From an uncultured Lachnospiraceae bacterium (lineage in GTDB: Bacteria; Bacillota; Clostridia; Lachnospirales; Lachnospiraceae), in contig CAJUTU010000055.1 of the NCBI GenBank assembly GCA_910589385.1, positions 1 through 21,079 of the forward strand: DNA of 21,079 nt, written 5' to 3'. This document shows positions 1 to 6,787 of the stretch, piece by piece; position 1 is the first letter of the stretch; every line of letters begins with the position of its first letter. The position numbers were made by a program, and so were the translations under genes. The notes under the pieces were generated by a model that had not been told where the DNA came from, did no database searches, and saw nothing but the letters and a program-made list of their open reading frames with translations.

Positions 1-26
1 AAGCCAATCAGATTTAGGATTGGCTT
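1..26 (-). terminator. Hairpin after the Rpn gene, possible terminator
   Basis: A perfect 9-bp inverted repeat (AAGCCAATC at 1-9, GATTGGCTT at 18-26) with an 8-nt loop lies 50 bp past the stop of the Rpn gene. Its position fits a transcription terminator, but the base run that would follow it on the minus strand lies outside the window, so a U-tract cannot be confirmed. Bases 27-76 show nothing else. Confidence 0.45.
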
Positions 27-76
27 CATAAAACAACCAATTTCACGGATTCAGGGTATATTTTATACTCTGCAGG

Positions 77-1024
77 TCATTTTACAACTGTATTCCATAC
101 AAGGATCGTATTCAGGTTCCCTGCCAGTCTGTCCACATCTTCTTTTCCCAGGCCGGTATATAATACGATCTTGTCTCCCGGCTCATTCGCCCGGATCATG
201 CGTTCGGCCATCTTATTCGCCCTGTTCTGTTCGCCAATCCCAATGCCTTCTTCCAGATATTGTTCCTTAAACATCTGCATGGTCTCCGCTTCATTATACT
301 CTGTGATACACATGGATTTCACCTCCGCCCTGTGTCCGACCAGAAATGGCCTGATCTCAAAATCCTTTGGAAGCTCATCAATCGTCTTATCAACAGCCTC
401 CTCAATATTCATATATTTGCTGTATTCCCGGATCTGCTGGATGATCCAGGCATATTCCCCCAACGGTTTGCAGGCCGCCAGCAGTTCTTTGTTCTGCCCG
501 TAATTGATATTGATCATCCGTACCCGGACCGCAATATCCGGTTCCATCCCTTCTTTGTTGCTTTCTTCTGCCCCGGCAACTGTCTCAGAACCCAGTGTTT
601 CTCTGCCTGCCTGGAACGCATCCTTTAATTCCAGAACCCGGTCTCCACAGTTGTCCTGTCCGTTATAGAAAACGACCAGTTTCGGGATTGGCAGCGCAAT
701 CAATGTATCTCCATAGATATTCAGCTTGTTCTCATGGATATATTTATCATACAGCTTTGCGGCACACATCAGTTCCCTGACCGGCATATTCGGATTGTAT
801 GTTGCCTGCTGCTCATAAATGCTCATGATATCCGCAATGATAAATGAAACATCATTTTTCATTCCCATATAGAGGACATCTTCCATCGTCGTGATCTGGA
901 TACTGTCCGGATCCGTATGGGAGGAACTGTTCACTGCATTGTACAGGCTCAGTGTCCATTTCTTATTTTCTTCCCTTCCAAATAGAAAGCAGAACAGGCG
1001 ATCCTTATGTTTTGTATTGATCAT
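77..1024 (-). CDS. Rpn family PD-(D/E)XK nuclease / putative transposase-like protein
   Basis: A 315-residue protein of the Rpn/PDDEXK transposase-like family (RpnA relatives are DNA endonucleases that promote RecA-independent recombination). The family pattern is clear: KDRLFCFLFG at the N-terminus, ITTMEDVLYMGMKNDVSF around residues 44-61, YEQQATYNPNMP around 70-81, then LPIPKLVVFYNG. Asp58, Glu71 and Gln73 are the expected D...ExQ catalytic residues, so the nuclease core looks intact. The C-terminus is a charged helical tail. I start at the ATG at 1024 because GGAGGG lies about 8 nt before it. The frame is open further upstream, to an ATG at 1120, but that ATG lies upstream of the -10 box (1091-1096) and cannot be on the same transcript. 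These genes occur in many near-copies in Lachnospiraceae genomes. The cellular role here is inferred. Confidence 0.85.
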   Translation of the reverse strand: MINTKHKDRLFCFLFGREENKKWTLSLYNAVNSSSHTDPDSIQITTMEDVLYMGMKNDVSFIIADIMSIYEQQATYNPNMPVRELMCAAKLYDKYIHENKLNIYGDTLIALPIPKLVVFYNGQDNCGDRVLELKDAFQAGRETLGSETVAGAEESNKEGMEPDIAVRVRMININYGQNKELLAACKPLGEYAWIIQQIREYSKYMNIEEAVDKTIDELPKDFEIRPFLVGHRAEVKSMCITEYNEAETMQMFKEQYLEEGIGIGEQNRANKMAERMIRANEPGDKIVLYTGLGKEDVDRLAGNLNTILVWNTVVK

Positions 1025-1090
1025 GTTTGATCCCTCCATCTGTGTTGTAAACGGTACTTTTCCGCAGACACGGCGATCCGGCTTTTCTAA

Positions 1091-1119
1091 ATTATAGCAT
1101 GGTATTCCTCGGATTGCCA
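1091..1119 (-). promoter_or_regulatory. Extended -10 promoter for the Rpn gene
   Basis: On the minus strand TATAAT (1091-1096) is a perfect -10 box, preceded by TG one base upstream (an extended -10). TGGCAA at 1114-1119 is a weak -35 candidate at 17-bp spacing. Transcription would begin near 1083-1085, leaving a leader of about 60 nt before the Rpn start codon. The TAA inside the -10 box is also the stop codon of the small gene upstream. Confidence 0.65.
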
Positions 1120-1271
1120 TAACTATTTGCCGCCAAATCCGCTATATAAATTTCCCATCCGGTTATTTTCCATTTCTTTGCATTTTCCGCGATCCTGGCA
1201 CTGATATTTTCCAGCATGACCAGTGTGGAGATCACCCCCAGCTCTTTCCCAAGAGTAACTGGCTGTTTCAT
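1092..1271 (-). CDS. Undescribed 59-residue protein coupled to the sensor kinase
   Basis: This short open frame runs from an ATG that overlaps the kinase stop codon (ATGA at 1268-1271) to a TAA at 1092-1094. The protein starts MKQPVTLGKELG, continues with a probable amphipathic helix (VISTLVMLENISARIAENAKK, read in two parts) and ends with a tryptophan-containing segment, WKITGWEIYIADLAANSYG, and NPRNTML. It has no signal peptide, cysteine pair or strong membrane span, and does not resemble the AgrD or other autoinducer propeptides found beside AgrC-like kinases. No Shine-Dalgarno sequence is visible, so translation would depend on coupling. The regulator/kinase junction just upstream uses the same ATGA arrangement. 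I do not recognise the family. It might instead be a remnant of a longer gene. Confidence 0.5.
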   Translation of the reverse strand: MKQPVTLGKELGVISTLVMLENISARIAENAKKWKITGWEIYIADLAANSYGNPRNTML

Positions 1272-2584
1272 GCATTGCCGGCGGTATTTTGCGGAATTAC
1301 AATATCCGCCACGGGCAGCGGCAGCAGAATGTGGAGCGAAAAAATCTGATTCTCTGCTGCCGTCGTCAACGTTCCATTATACTTTTCTGCCGTATATCGT
1401 AAACTTTTCATGCCATACCCGTGAAAATCTCTCTCTTTTTTCGTCGTCTGAGGAAGCCCGTCAATAAATTTCAGATGTCCCTCATAATAATTCTGTACCT
1501 GGATCATAATCATTTTTTGCTGGCAGAACACACGAATGCTGATAATCCGTTTTTCCTTGTCCTGTAATTCCAAAACAGCGGCAATCGCATTATCTATCGC
1601 ATTCCCGAACATCGCGTAGATATCGCCAACCTCCATAAAATCCAACAATGCCCCGTCTGCCATACAAGTCCACTGGATTCCATGGCTGCGGCAAAACAGT
1701 CCTTTTTCCATCAGAACTGTGTCCAATGCAGCATTTCCTGTTTTTACTGCCGTATCATAAATCATAACAGCCTCCTCGATTTCCTGAAGATAACGGCTCC
1801 GTTCCACTTCATCCGTCATTTTAGATAGTCCCCTGATCTGATGCCGCAGGTCATGGCATTTCCGATTGATAATATCAATCGTCTCCTGAGTGATCAGATA
1901 TTGTTCCTTCTGCTGGCTCCAGACATACGTGATTCCGTCCAGTTCCCGCAAAAGCCGCAGCTTCTCCCTCTGCCGCACCTGTCCCCACAAAATATGATAG
2001 CAGCAAAGGCCGTCCGCCAACAGATAAATAATACAATTTAATTCATTTCCATCCGCATACTGCGCGCTTCTCCCCAAAATCGTAAGCAGCCATACAAACA
2101 GCAAAATGGTAGCCATCGGAAAAATATCCTCCCTGCCGACTCTGTACCTCCCGTCTGCCGCCAGTTTCCGGGCGAAAAAATAGTAGTACAAAAAATAGAC
2201 CGCGCCATAGATCATCACATAGACTGCCGGGTATTTTCCTGCAAGAAGAAAATAAATCTGATAGACGTCATATGCCGTATGCTGCATCGCCGACGCACAT
2301 ACGACGCAATAAATCACCTCTCCATAGGAGATCTCTGCACAGAACCATACATAAAAGAGACAGAAAATAAGAAAAAATATCCAGTAAAACAAAAGCGTGA
2401 TCTTTCCTCCGGATGGTTCTCCGATATAAGTATTAACCAGATACGAAGCCGACAGCAAAAACACTGCGCCGCTTATGGACAATAACCCATACTTTCTCCG
2501 TTTCCGGATCGGAAACATAAACACCTGGCAGGCCAGCAAAAGCTGGACCATATACGCAAGCTTCTCCCAGAATTCCATGGTCAT
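1268..2584 (-). CDS. Sensor histidine kinase, GHKL type (AgrC/LytS-like)
   Basis: A 438-residue membrane sensor kinase of the GHKL class that pairs with LytTR regulators. The first ~200 residues hold about six hydrophobic spans (for example 9-25, 34-52, 62-82, 156-171), the sensor region. A linker helix leads to the H-box CHDLRHQIRGL, with His244 the likely phosphorylation site. The ATPase domain follows: N-box NAIDNAIAAV (Asn328/Asn332) and G-box HGYGMKSL near 388-395. Length and layout match AgrC-like kinases. The start ATG (2584) overlaps the stop of the response regulator as ATGA, which makes translational coupling and a cognate pair very likely. The signal sensed is unknown. No AgrB/AgrD-type peptide system is visible nearby, and the context is glycosidases. 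Confidence 0.9.
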   Translation of the reverse strand: MTMEFWEKLAYMVQLLLACQVFMFPIRKRRKYGLLSISGAVFLLSASYLVNTYIGEPSGGKITLLFYWIFFLIFCLFYVWFCAEISYGEVIYCVVCASAMQHTAYDVYQIYFLLAGKYPAVYVMIYGAVYFLYYYFFARKLAADGRYRVGREDIFPMATILLFVWLLTILGRSAQYADGNELNCIIYLLADGLCCYHILWGQVRQREKLRLLRELDGITYVWSQQKEQYLITQETIDIINRKCHDLRHQIRGLSKMTDEVERSRYLQEIEEAVMIYDTAVKTGNAALDTVLMEKGLFCRSHGIQWTCMADGALLDFMEVGDIYAMFGNAIDNAIAAVLELQDKEKRIISIRVFCQQKMIMIQVQNYYEGHLKFIDGLPQTTKKERDFHGYGMKSLRYTAEKYNGTLTTAAENQIFSLHILLPLPVADIVIPQNTAGNA

Positions 2585-3288
2585 GGCCCCACACCTCCGA
2601 TATAATCTGCCAGAGCTGCCAGAAAGTTCTTCTTTTTCGGGCGGCTGATCTTAAGCCAGTCCTGTGCAACCTGCACCTCATCTTTGCTGACTGCGGATGC
2701 GTACCTGAGATTCACCAGATAACACTGATTACATTTAGTAAATGACAGCCCTTTCAGTTCTTCTTCCACTTCTTTCAGGGATGCCTTCTGACGGAATGTT
2801 CCTTTTCGGGTATGATAATACAGATAATGCCCCTGGACTTCCACATAATATAATTCTTCTGTAGATATTTTTTGCAGTCCATCCACGGTAAGTACCGCCA
2901 GATTCCTGCACTTCCTCTTTTCCAACAGCTTCAGGACATTCAGCATCTTCATGGAAAATGAGGAATAATTCACCGGTTTTACAAGAAAATCCAATGCACG
3001 CACTTCGTAACCATGGATGGCCATCTGCGCAAGATAGGTGATAAAGACGATCACAACCTGTTCATCTGTTTTCCGTATCTTCGCGGCAAGCTCCAGACCA
3101 TTCATCTCCGGCATCTCAATATCCAGGCAGACCAGATCAAAGGGCATCCTCTCTGCCAGAAATTGACTGCCGGAGAAAAACGTCCATACTTTCAGATTCA
3201 ATTTCAATTCCTGTCCGAGCCGTCCGAAATATTCTTCCAGACTTCCGCGTACCTCCTGTTCATCATCCACAATTGCAACCCGCAGCAT
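2581..3288 (-). CDS. LytTR family response regulator (AgrA/LytR-like)
   Basis: A 235-residue response regulator. The receiver domain (about 1-120) has the acidic pair Asp8/Asp9, the phosphoacceptor Asp56 in CLDIEMPEMNG, Thr84 and Lys104 in FLVKPV, so all switch residues are present. The LytTR DNA-binding domain (about 130-232) is recognisable by ELYYVEVQGHYLYYHT, the FTKCNQCYLVNLRYASAV segment and the terminal beta strands. It should be phosphorylated by the adjacent GHKL kinase and bind pairs of short direct repeats at promoters. It starts 51 bp after the GtrA-like gene with only a modest ribosome site (GAGGG), so it is probably read through from the glycosidase genes. Its targets cannot be seen directly. 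I found no convincing LytTR repeat pair in front of the GH3 gene. Confidence 0.92.
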   Translation of the reverse strand: MLRVAIVDDEQEVRGSLEEYFGRLGQELKLNLKVWTFFSGSQFLAERMPFDLVCLDIEMPEMNGLELAAKIRKTDEQVVIVFITYLAQMAIHGYEVRALDFLVKPVNYSSFSMKMLNVLKLLEKRKCRNLAVLTVDGLQKISTEELYYVEVQGHYLYYHTRKGTFRQKASLKEVEEELKGLSFTKCNQCYLVNLRYASAVSKDEVQVAQDWLKISRPKKKNFLAALADYIGGVGP

Positions 3289-3339
3289 CTTCCCACCCTC
3301 TTTTGCCTGACGGTCTTCAATCCATATCCGGTTTCGAGG

Positions 3340-3951
3340 CTATGCCCGTTCTTCCGGAAAAATAATTTTATAAACGAAAAAATATATCACCATAGACACC
3401 CCGCCGGTAATAAAAGTCACCAGCAGATTGTACACGGCCGGGCTGAAATATGCCTGTGCGATCGGCAGCCACAATCCGTTGATCCCATTGCAGAACAAGG
3501 AGATCAGCACCCATGCGATCAGATACCAGATAGCTTGATACAGGATATTACCATGGCTTTTAAATGTAATGTTCCTCTGCAAAGGAAAATTGATACACTG
3601 AGCCAGAAAAGAACCAATCTCGTAGCTGAGAAAATATCCCAGCCCGCCTCCGATCACTACCTCACCTGCAGCATTTCTGGCGATATCGTATCCCAGGATA
3701 TTCCATTTGTAAGAATACCCCACAATGTCTACCGGAATCTGCGGCCACATAAATTCTGTCGCTGCCAGTTTTTCTCCCATCAGGTACGGCAAAAATGTAA
3801 ACATGAGATATTGGAATACCGTCACACTCATACTGAATACCCAAAAATAGAAAAGCTGATAAAGGAGCTTTGCCATTTTCGGATGGTTGCCGGCAAACTT
3901 TCCCCATTTCCTGCTCCACCAAAGGCAGATTCCCTTTTTCTCAGTATCCAT
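3340..3951 (-). CDS. GtrA-like four-helix membrane protein
   Basis: A 203-residue integral membrane protein with four hydrophobic segments, roughly residues 27-58, 95-118, 137-160 and 175-198. The layout fits the GtrA family: helix 2 ends in CINFPLQRNITF, similar to the NF..nR.wtF signature, and helix 4 ends in a short F-V-Y-K-I-I-F tail. An extra loop between helices 1 and 2 (about 60-93) is longer than usual. GtrA proteins are thought to help move polyprenyl-linked sugars across the membrane or to support glycosyltransferases. That role is family knowledge, not seen here. The start overlaps the last 11 bp of the GH2 gene, so the two are translated together. Another small polytopic family is possible. 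Confidence 0.6.
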   Translation of the reverse strand: MDTEKKGICLWWSRKWGKFAGNHPKMAKLLYQLFYFWVFSMSVTVFQYLMFTFLPYLMGEKLAATEFMWPQIPVDIVGYSYKWNILGYDIARNAAGEVVIGGGLGYFLSYEIGSFLAQCINFPLQRNITFKSHGNILYQAIWYLIAWVLISLFCNGINGLWLPIAQAYFSPAVYNLLVTFITGGVSMVIYFFVYKIIFPEERA

Positions 3952-6328
3952 CCGTCCTCACCTCCACCTGCACATCGGCCGCCCCGAAAGGACTATCCGC
4001 ATAGATACGCAGCGGTCCGGAAGATTCCGGACGAATGATGACCATAGCTTCTCCATAATATGTATCCGCCGTATCTGTCTGATAACCAAGCGTATAATAC
4101 GGGCAGGCGCTTCCAGTCCCCAGTATTCTGCCGCCTTCTGCCCTGACCCGTATTTTCCCGCGCAGGGTTGGTTTGATGATACCATCCTGATCCGTATAGC
4201 ACATCCGGACATAGCAAAGACCATCTTTTAAAGATACCGTCTCCTGTTCCGGTATCAGAGAGAGCTTTGTTTCCTTCCCGGCGGTCTTTAATGTCTTCAC
4301 CGCGATTTTCCTGCCTGACATGTCATATGCCGCTGCCTTTAATTCCCCCGCTTCGTACGGGAACCGGAAGATACAGCGATAGTTCCTGTCCGGCTTTTTG
4401 CTTCCTTTACATTTCCCATTGAGAAAAACAGAAACCCTCGCGGTGCGGGAATAAACCTCTACTTCGGCCATCATGCCCTCACAGCCGTCAAAAGACCAGC
4501 TTTCCATGGCATCTGTCATTTTCCATGCAGAAGGGGAGTGCTTTTGACCGGAAAAATGAACCGGGCGCACTGCCAGCCCAAGCGTCTGCAGTCCAAACGC
4601 CACTCTGGTATACTGCATCTCCCCCAGCGGTTTTCCTGTCAGGTCAATGCGGCCCGATCCAGCGCTCACCCATCCCGGTCCATGAGTAAAATCCGGAGCA
4701 TAATCTACATATTCCCAGGAGCCGATGCCCACCTCACCCAGATAGTCCATACCGGCCCATACAAAATCTCCGATAATCCTTTTTTCCTTTTCTGCCAGGT
4801 CGATAAAGCGTCCCGCATCCGAACAAAAGGTTTCGCTTCCCAGGATCAGTCGGGAAGGATATTTCTTTAGATCCTTTTCATAGCGGTTAATTCCATAATT
4901 ATACCCTGCCACATCCATATTTGCAAAGGCATCTTTTGTTTTGAGATCACAGGGGTACAGGGTGGCTCCCCATTTCATAAAGCCAGATCCAAACATTCCC
5001 GCCATATTATTAAAAAATTCACTGCCTACTGCTTTTTTCTTTCCGGCATCCTTCAATGCCGCGTCCGCCTTTTTGTCACTGTATACCCCAAAGCCCATAG
5101 AACTGAGGAAGTTAAAGAAAATATTGATGCCGCAGGTCACAGGTCTCCCCGGATCCAGAGAATGGATATATTCCGTCATCTCCTTACACAGACGGATTCC
5201 CCTTTTCTGGGCTGACTCTGCAACTTCATTTCCTGTAGAATACAGGACGACACATGGATGATTATAGTCCTTATCAACAATTGTCTTCCAGTCCTCCCTG
5301 TAATTTGCTTCTACATGATCTGCATAATCATATTTTGTCTTATGGATATACCATACATCCACATATTCATCCATCATGAGCATGCCCATTCGGTCGCAGG
5401 CCTCCAACATGGCTTTTGAACATGGGTTGTGGGCGGAACGGACCGCATTATATCCCTGTTGTTTTAAAATCCTTACCTTACGTTCTTCCGCAAATGAATA
5501 CGCGCATGCACCTAATAATCCATTGTCATGATGGATACATGCCCCGCGTAGGATCGTCCTTTTTCCATTGATGCAGAATCCCTCTTCCGGTTCACAGGTT
5601 ATTTTACGGATTCCAAAAGGAACTGACCTGATTTCCGGTTCCCCGCTCCCGTATATCACACGCAGGGTATAAAGATGCGGCTCTTCCGGGCTCCACAGCT
5701 TTGCTTCCGGTACTTCCAGAGTTTCCCTGTAAATGCCATCCTTTACCGCCCCTTCCTTCCATACCGTGGTTTCCGCCACTTCCACCCGGACAGGAGCCGC
5801 ATCAGAAGCCCTTACTTCTATCTGCAGTTTTGCCGGATGGATTCCCATTGTCGTAACTCTGATCCCATCCGGCAGAATATGCTCCTTTGGCAGACGGAGC
5901 AGCCATACCGGACGATAAATCCCACAGCCTGAATACCATCTGGAATTTGGCTGGTCGCTGTTGATCACTTCTACCCGAATATGATTGGCCGTATCATAGG
6001 AGACCGCCTCTGTGATATCTGCATAAAAACCCGTATACCCATATTCGTGGTACACCAGTTTTTTTTCATTCACATATACGGATGCTTTGTGATACACCCC
6101 TTCAAATTCTAACAGAATACGCTCTCCCTCAGCCCCTTTTTCTATATCAAATTCTTTTTCATATACGTAATCCTTTGCTTCATACCACCCCGTATTGACA
6201 CCGCCCGGGCTTGTACTGCTTTTGGGGTCACACAGCATTGCGTCATGGGGCAGCGTTATCTGTTTTCTGTAATTTTTTTCACCGACGGCATATACGCTCC
6301 AGTGACTATTGAATTCTATTTTTTCCAT
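3941..6328 (-). CDS. Glycoside hydrolase family 2 (beta-galactosidase/beta-glucuronidase type)
   Basis: A 795-residue GH2 enzyme. Domains in order: N-terminal jelly-roll sugar-binding domain (about 1-165, with NTGWYEA and SGCGIYRPVWL), an immunoglobulin-like domain (about 165-245), the TIM barrel (about 250-560), then a DUF4982-like domain and a final beta-sandwich. The catalytic pair is present: the acid/base in STGNEVAES (Glu368) and the nucleophile in ILGSETF (Glu499). RSAHNPC and FVWAGMDYLGE are typical barrel motifs. It has no signal peptide, so it works in the cytoplasm on imported oligosaccharides. Substrate specificity (galactoside, glucuronide or other) cannot be settled from the motifs. 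I start at the ATG at 6328, with AGGAGA 7 nt upstream. An in-frame ATG nine codons earlier lies inside a hairpin and has no ribosome site. Confidence 0.93.
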   Translation of the reverse strand: MEKIEFNSHWSVYAVGEKNYRKQITLPHDAMLCDPKSSTSPGGVNTGWYEAKDYVYEKEFDIEKGAEGERILLEFEGVYHKASVYVNEKKLVYHEYGYTGFYADITEAVSYDTANHIRVEVINSDQPNSRWYSGCGIYRPVWLLRLPKEHILPDGIRVTTMGIHPAKLQIEVRASDAAPVRVEVAETTVWKEGAVKDGIYRETLEVPEAKLWSPEEPHLYTLRVIYGSGEPEIRSVPFGIRKITCEPEEGFCINGKRTILRGACIHHDNGLLGACAYSFAEERKVRILKQQGYNAVRSAHNPCSKAMLEACDRMGMLMMDEYVDVWYIHKTKYDYADHVEANYREDWKTIVDKDYNHPCVVLYSTGNEVAESAQKRGIRLCKEMTEYIHSLDPGRPVTCGINIFFNFLSSMGFGVYSDKKADAALKDAGKKKAVGSEFFNNMAGMFGSGFMKWGATLYPCDLKTKDAFANMDVAGYNYGINRYEKDLKKYPSRLILGSETFCSDAGRFIDLAEKEKRIIGDFVWAGMDYLGEVGIGSWEYVDYAPDFTHGPGWVSAGSGRIDLTGKPLGEMQYTRVAFGLQTLGLAVRPVHFSGQKHSPSAWKMTDAMESWSFDGCEGMMAEVEVYSRTARVSVFLNGKCKGSKKPDRNYRCIFRFPYEAGELKAAAYDMSGRKIAVKTLKTAGKETKLSLIPEQETVSLKDGLCYVRMCYTDQDGIIKPTLRGKIRVRAEGGRILGTGSACPYYTLGYQTDTADTYYGEAMVIIRPESSGPLRIYADSPFGAADVQVEVRTDGY

Positions 6329-6350
6329 TTCATTTCTCCTGGTTTCTGTC

Positions 6351-6383
6351 AGCATGGCTTTGTACAGAATACAAAGCCATGCT
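6351..6383 (-). other. Perfect 14-bp intercistronic hairpin
   Basis: AGCATGGCTTTGTA (6351-6364) and its exact complement TACAAAGCCATGCT (6370-6383) flank a 5-nt loop. The hairpin lies between the stop of the small membrane protein (6398) and the GH2 start (6328), ending just before the GH2 ribosome site. No U-tract follows on either strand, so it is not a classical terminator. It may protect or process the mRNA, partly terminate it, or tune GH2 translation. Confidence 0.6.
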
Positions 6384-6397
6384 GATATCTCTTTCCA

Positions 6398-6787
6398 TTA
6401 CATTGCTTTTTGTTTTTTTGTAAAAGAAGATATTAAAAGAAAGATCACTGACATACCTGTCAAAACGCAGATTCTTGAAACCGGTCCGATCAAAGTAATA
6501 TCACCGAACATCGCAAGATTGAAAAAATATGCCACAAAAATATAAATCGAATCCATAACAAATGCGCAAAGAGAGATCATACAGCATACCGGCGCCAGAA
6601 TTACCAGAATATCCTGATCCATAAACACGCTGATGCCCTCCAAGACGATTCCTGCCAACAGAGGAAGAATAACCAGCATATTGGACGCTCCATAGGCCAG
6701 ATAAGCCACGGCAGCCGCAATGGCCAGAATCCCTCCGGCTATTCCCAGATAAGTTCCGGCGTCACGGCCGGTCAATATTTTTTTCAT
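6398..6787 (-). CDS. Small four-helix membrane protein of unknown function
   Basis: A 129-residue, very hydrophobic protein with helices at about 13-32, 36-53, 61-94 (possibly two short spans) and 99-121, ending in a basic tail (TKKQKAM). It has no catalytic motif and belongs to no family I can name. Its ATG overlaps the GH3 stop codon as ATGA (6784-6787), so the two proteins should be made in fixed proportion. Given that coupling and the membrane anchors of the GH3 enzyme, a partner or stabiliser of that enzyme in the membrane is plausible, but this is inference only. Confidence 0.75.
   Translation of the reverse strand: MKKILTGRDAGTYLGIAGGILAIAAAVAYLAYGASNMLVILPLLAGIVLEGISVFMDQDILVILAPVCCMISLCAFVMDSIYIFVAYFFNLAMFGDITLIGPVSRICVLTGMSVIFLLISSFTKKQKAM

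Noticed and set aside
1025..1120. N-terminal extension of the Rpn gene to the ATG at 1120
   Set aside because: The extension spans the -10 box and has no ribosome site, whereas the ATG at 1024 has GGAGGG and matches the family start.
3013..4038. Long plus-strand open frame of 341 codons
   Set aside because: It lies antisense to the LytTR regulator and the GtrA-like gene, both of which have clear families. Its translation has no recognisable domain and is rich in His, Pro and Ser, as antisense frames are.
6351..6383. Hairpin as an intrinsic terminator splitting the glycosidase operon
   Set aside because: No U-run on either strand and the stem lies within 25 bp of the GH2 start, so I keep it as an intercistronic hairpin.
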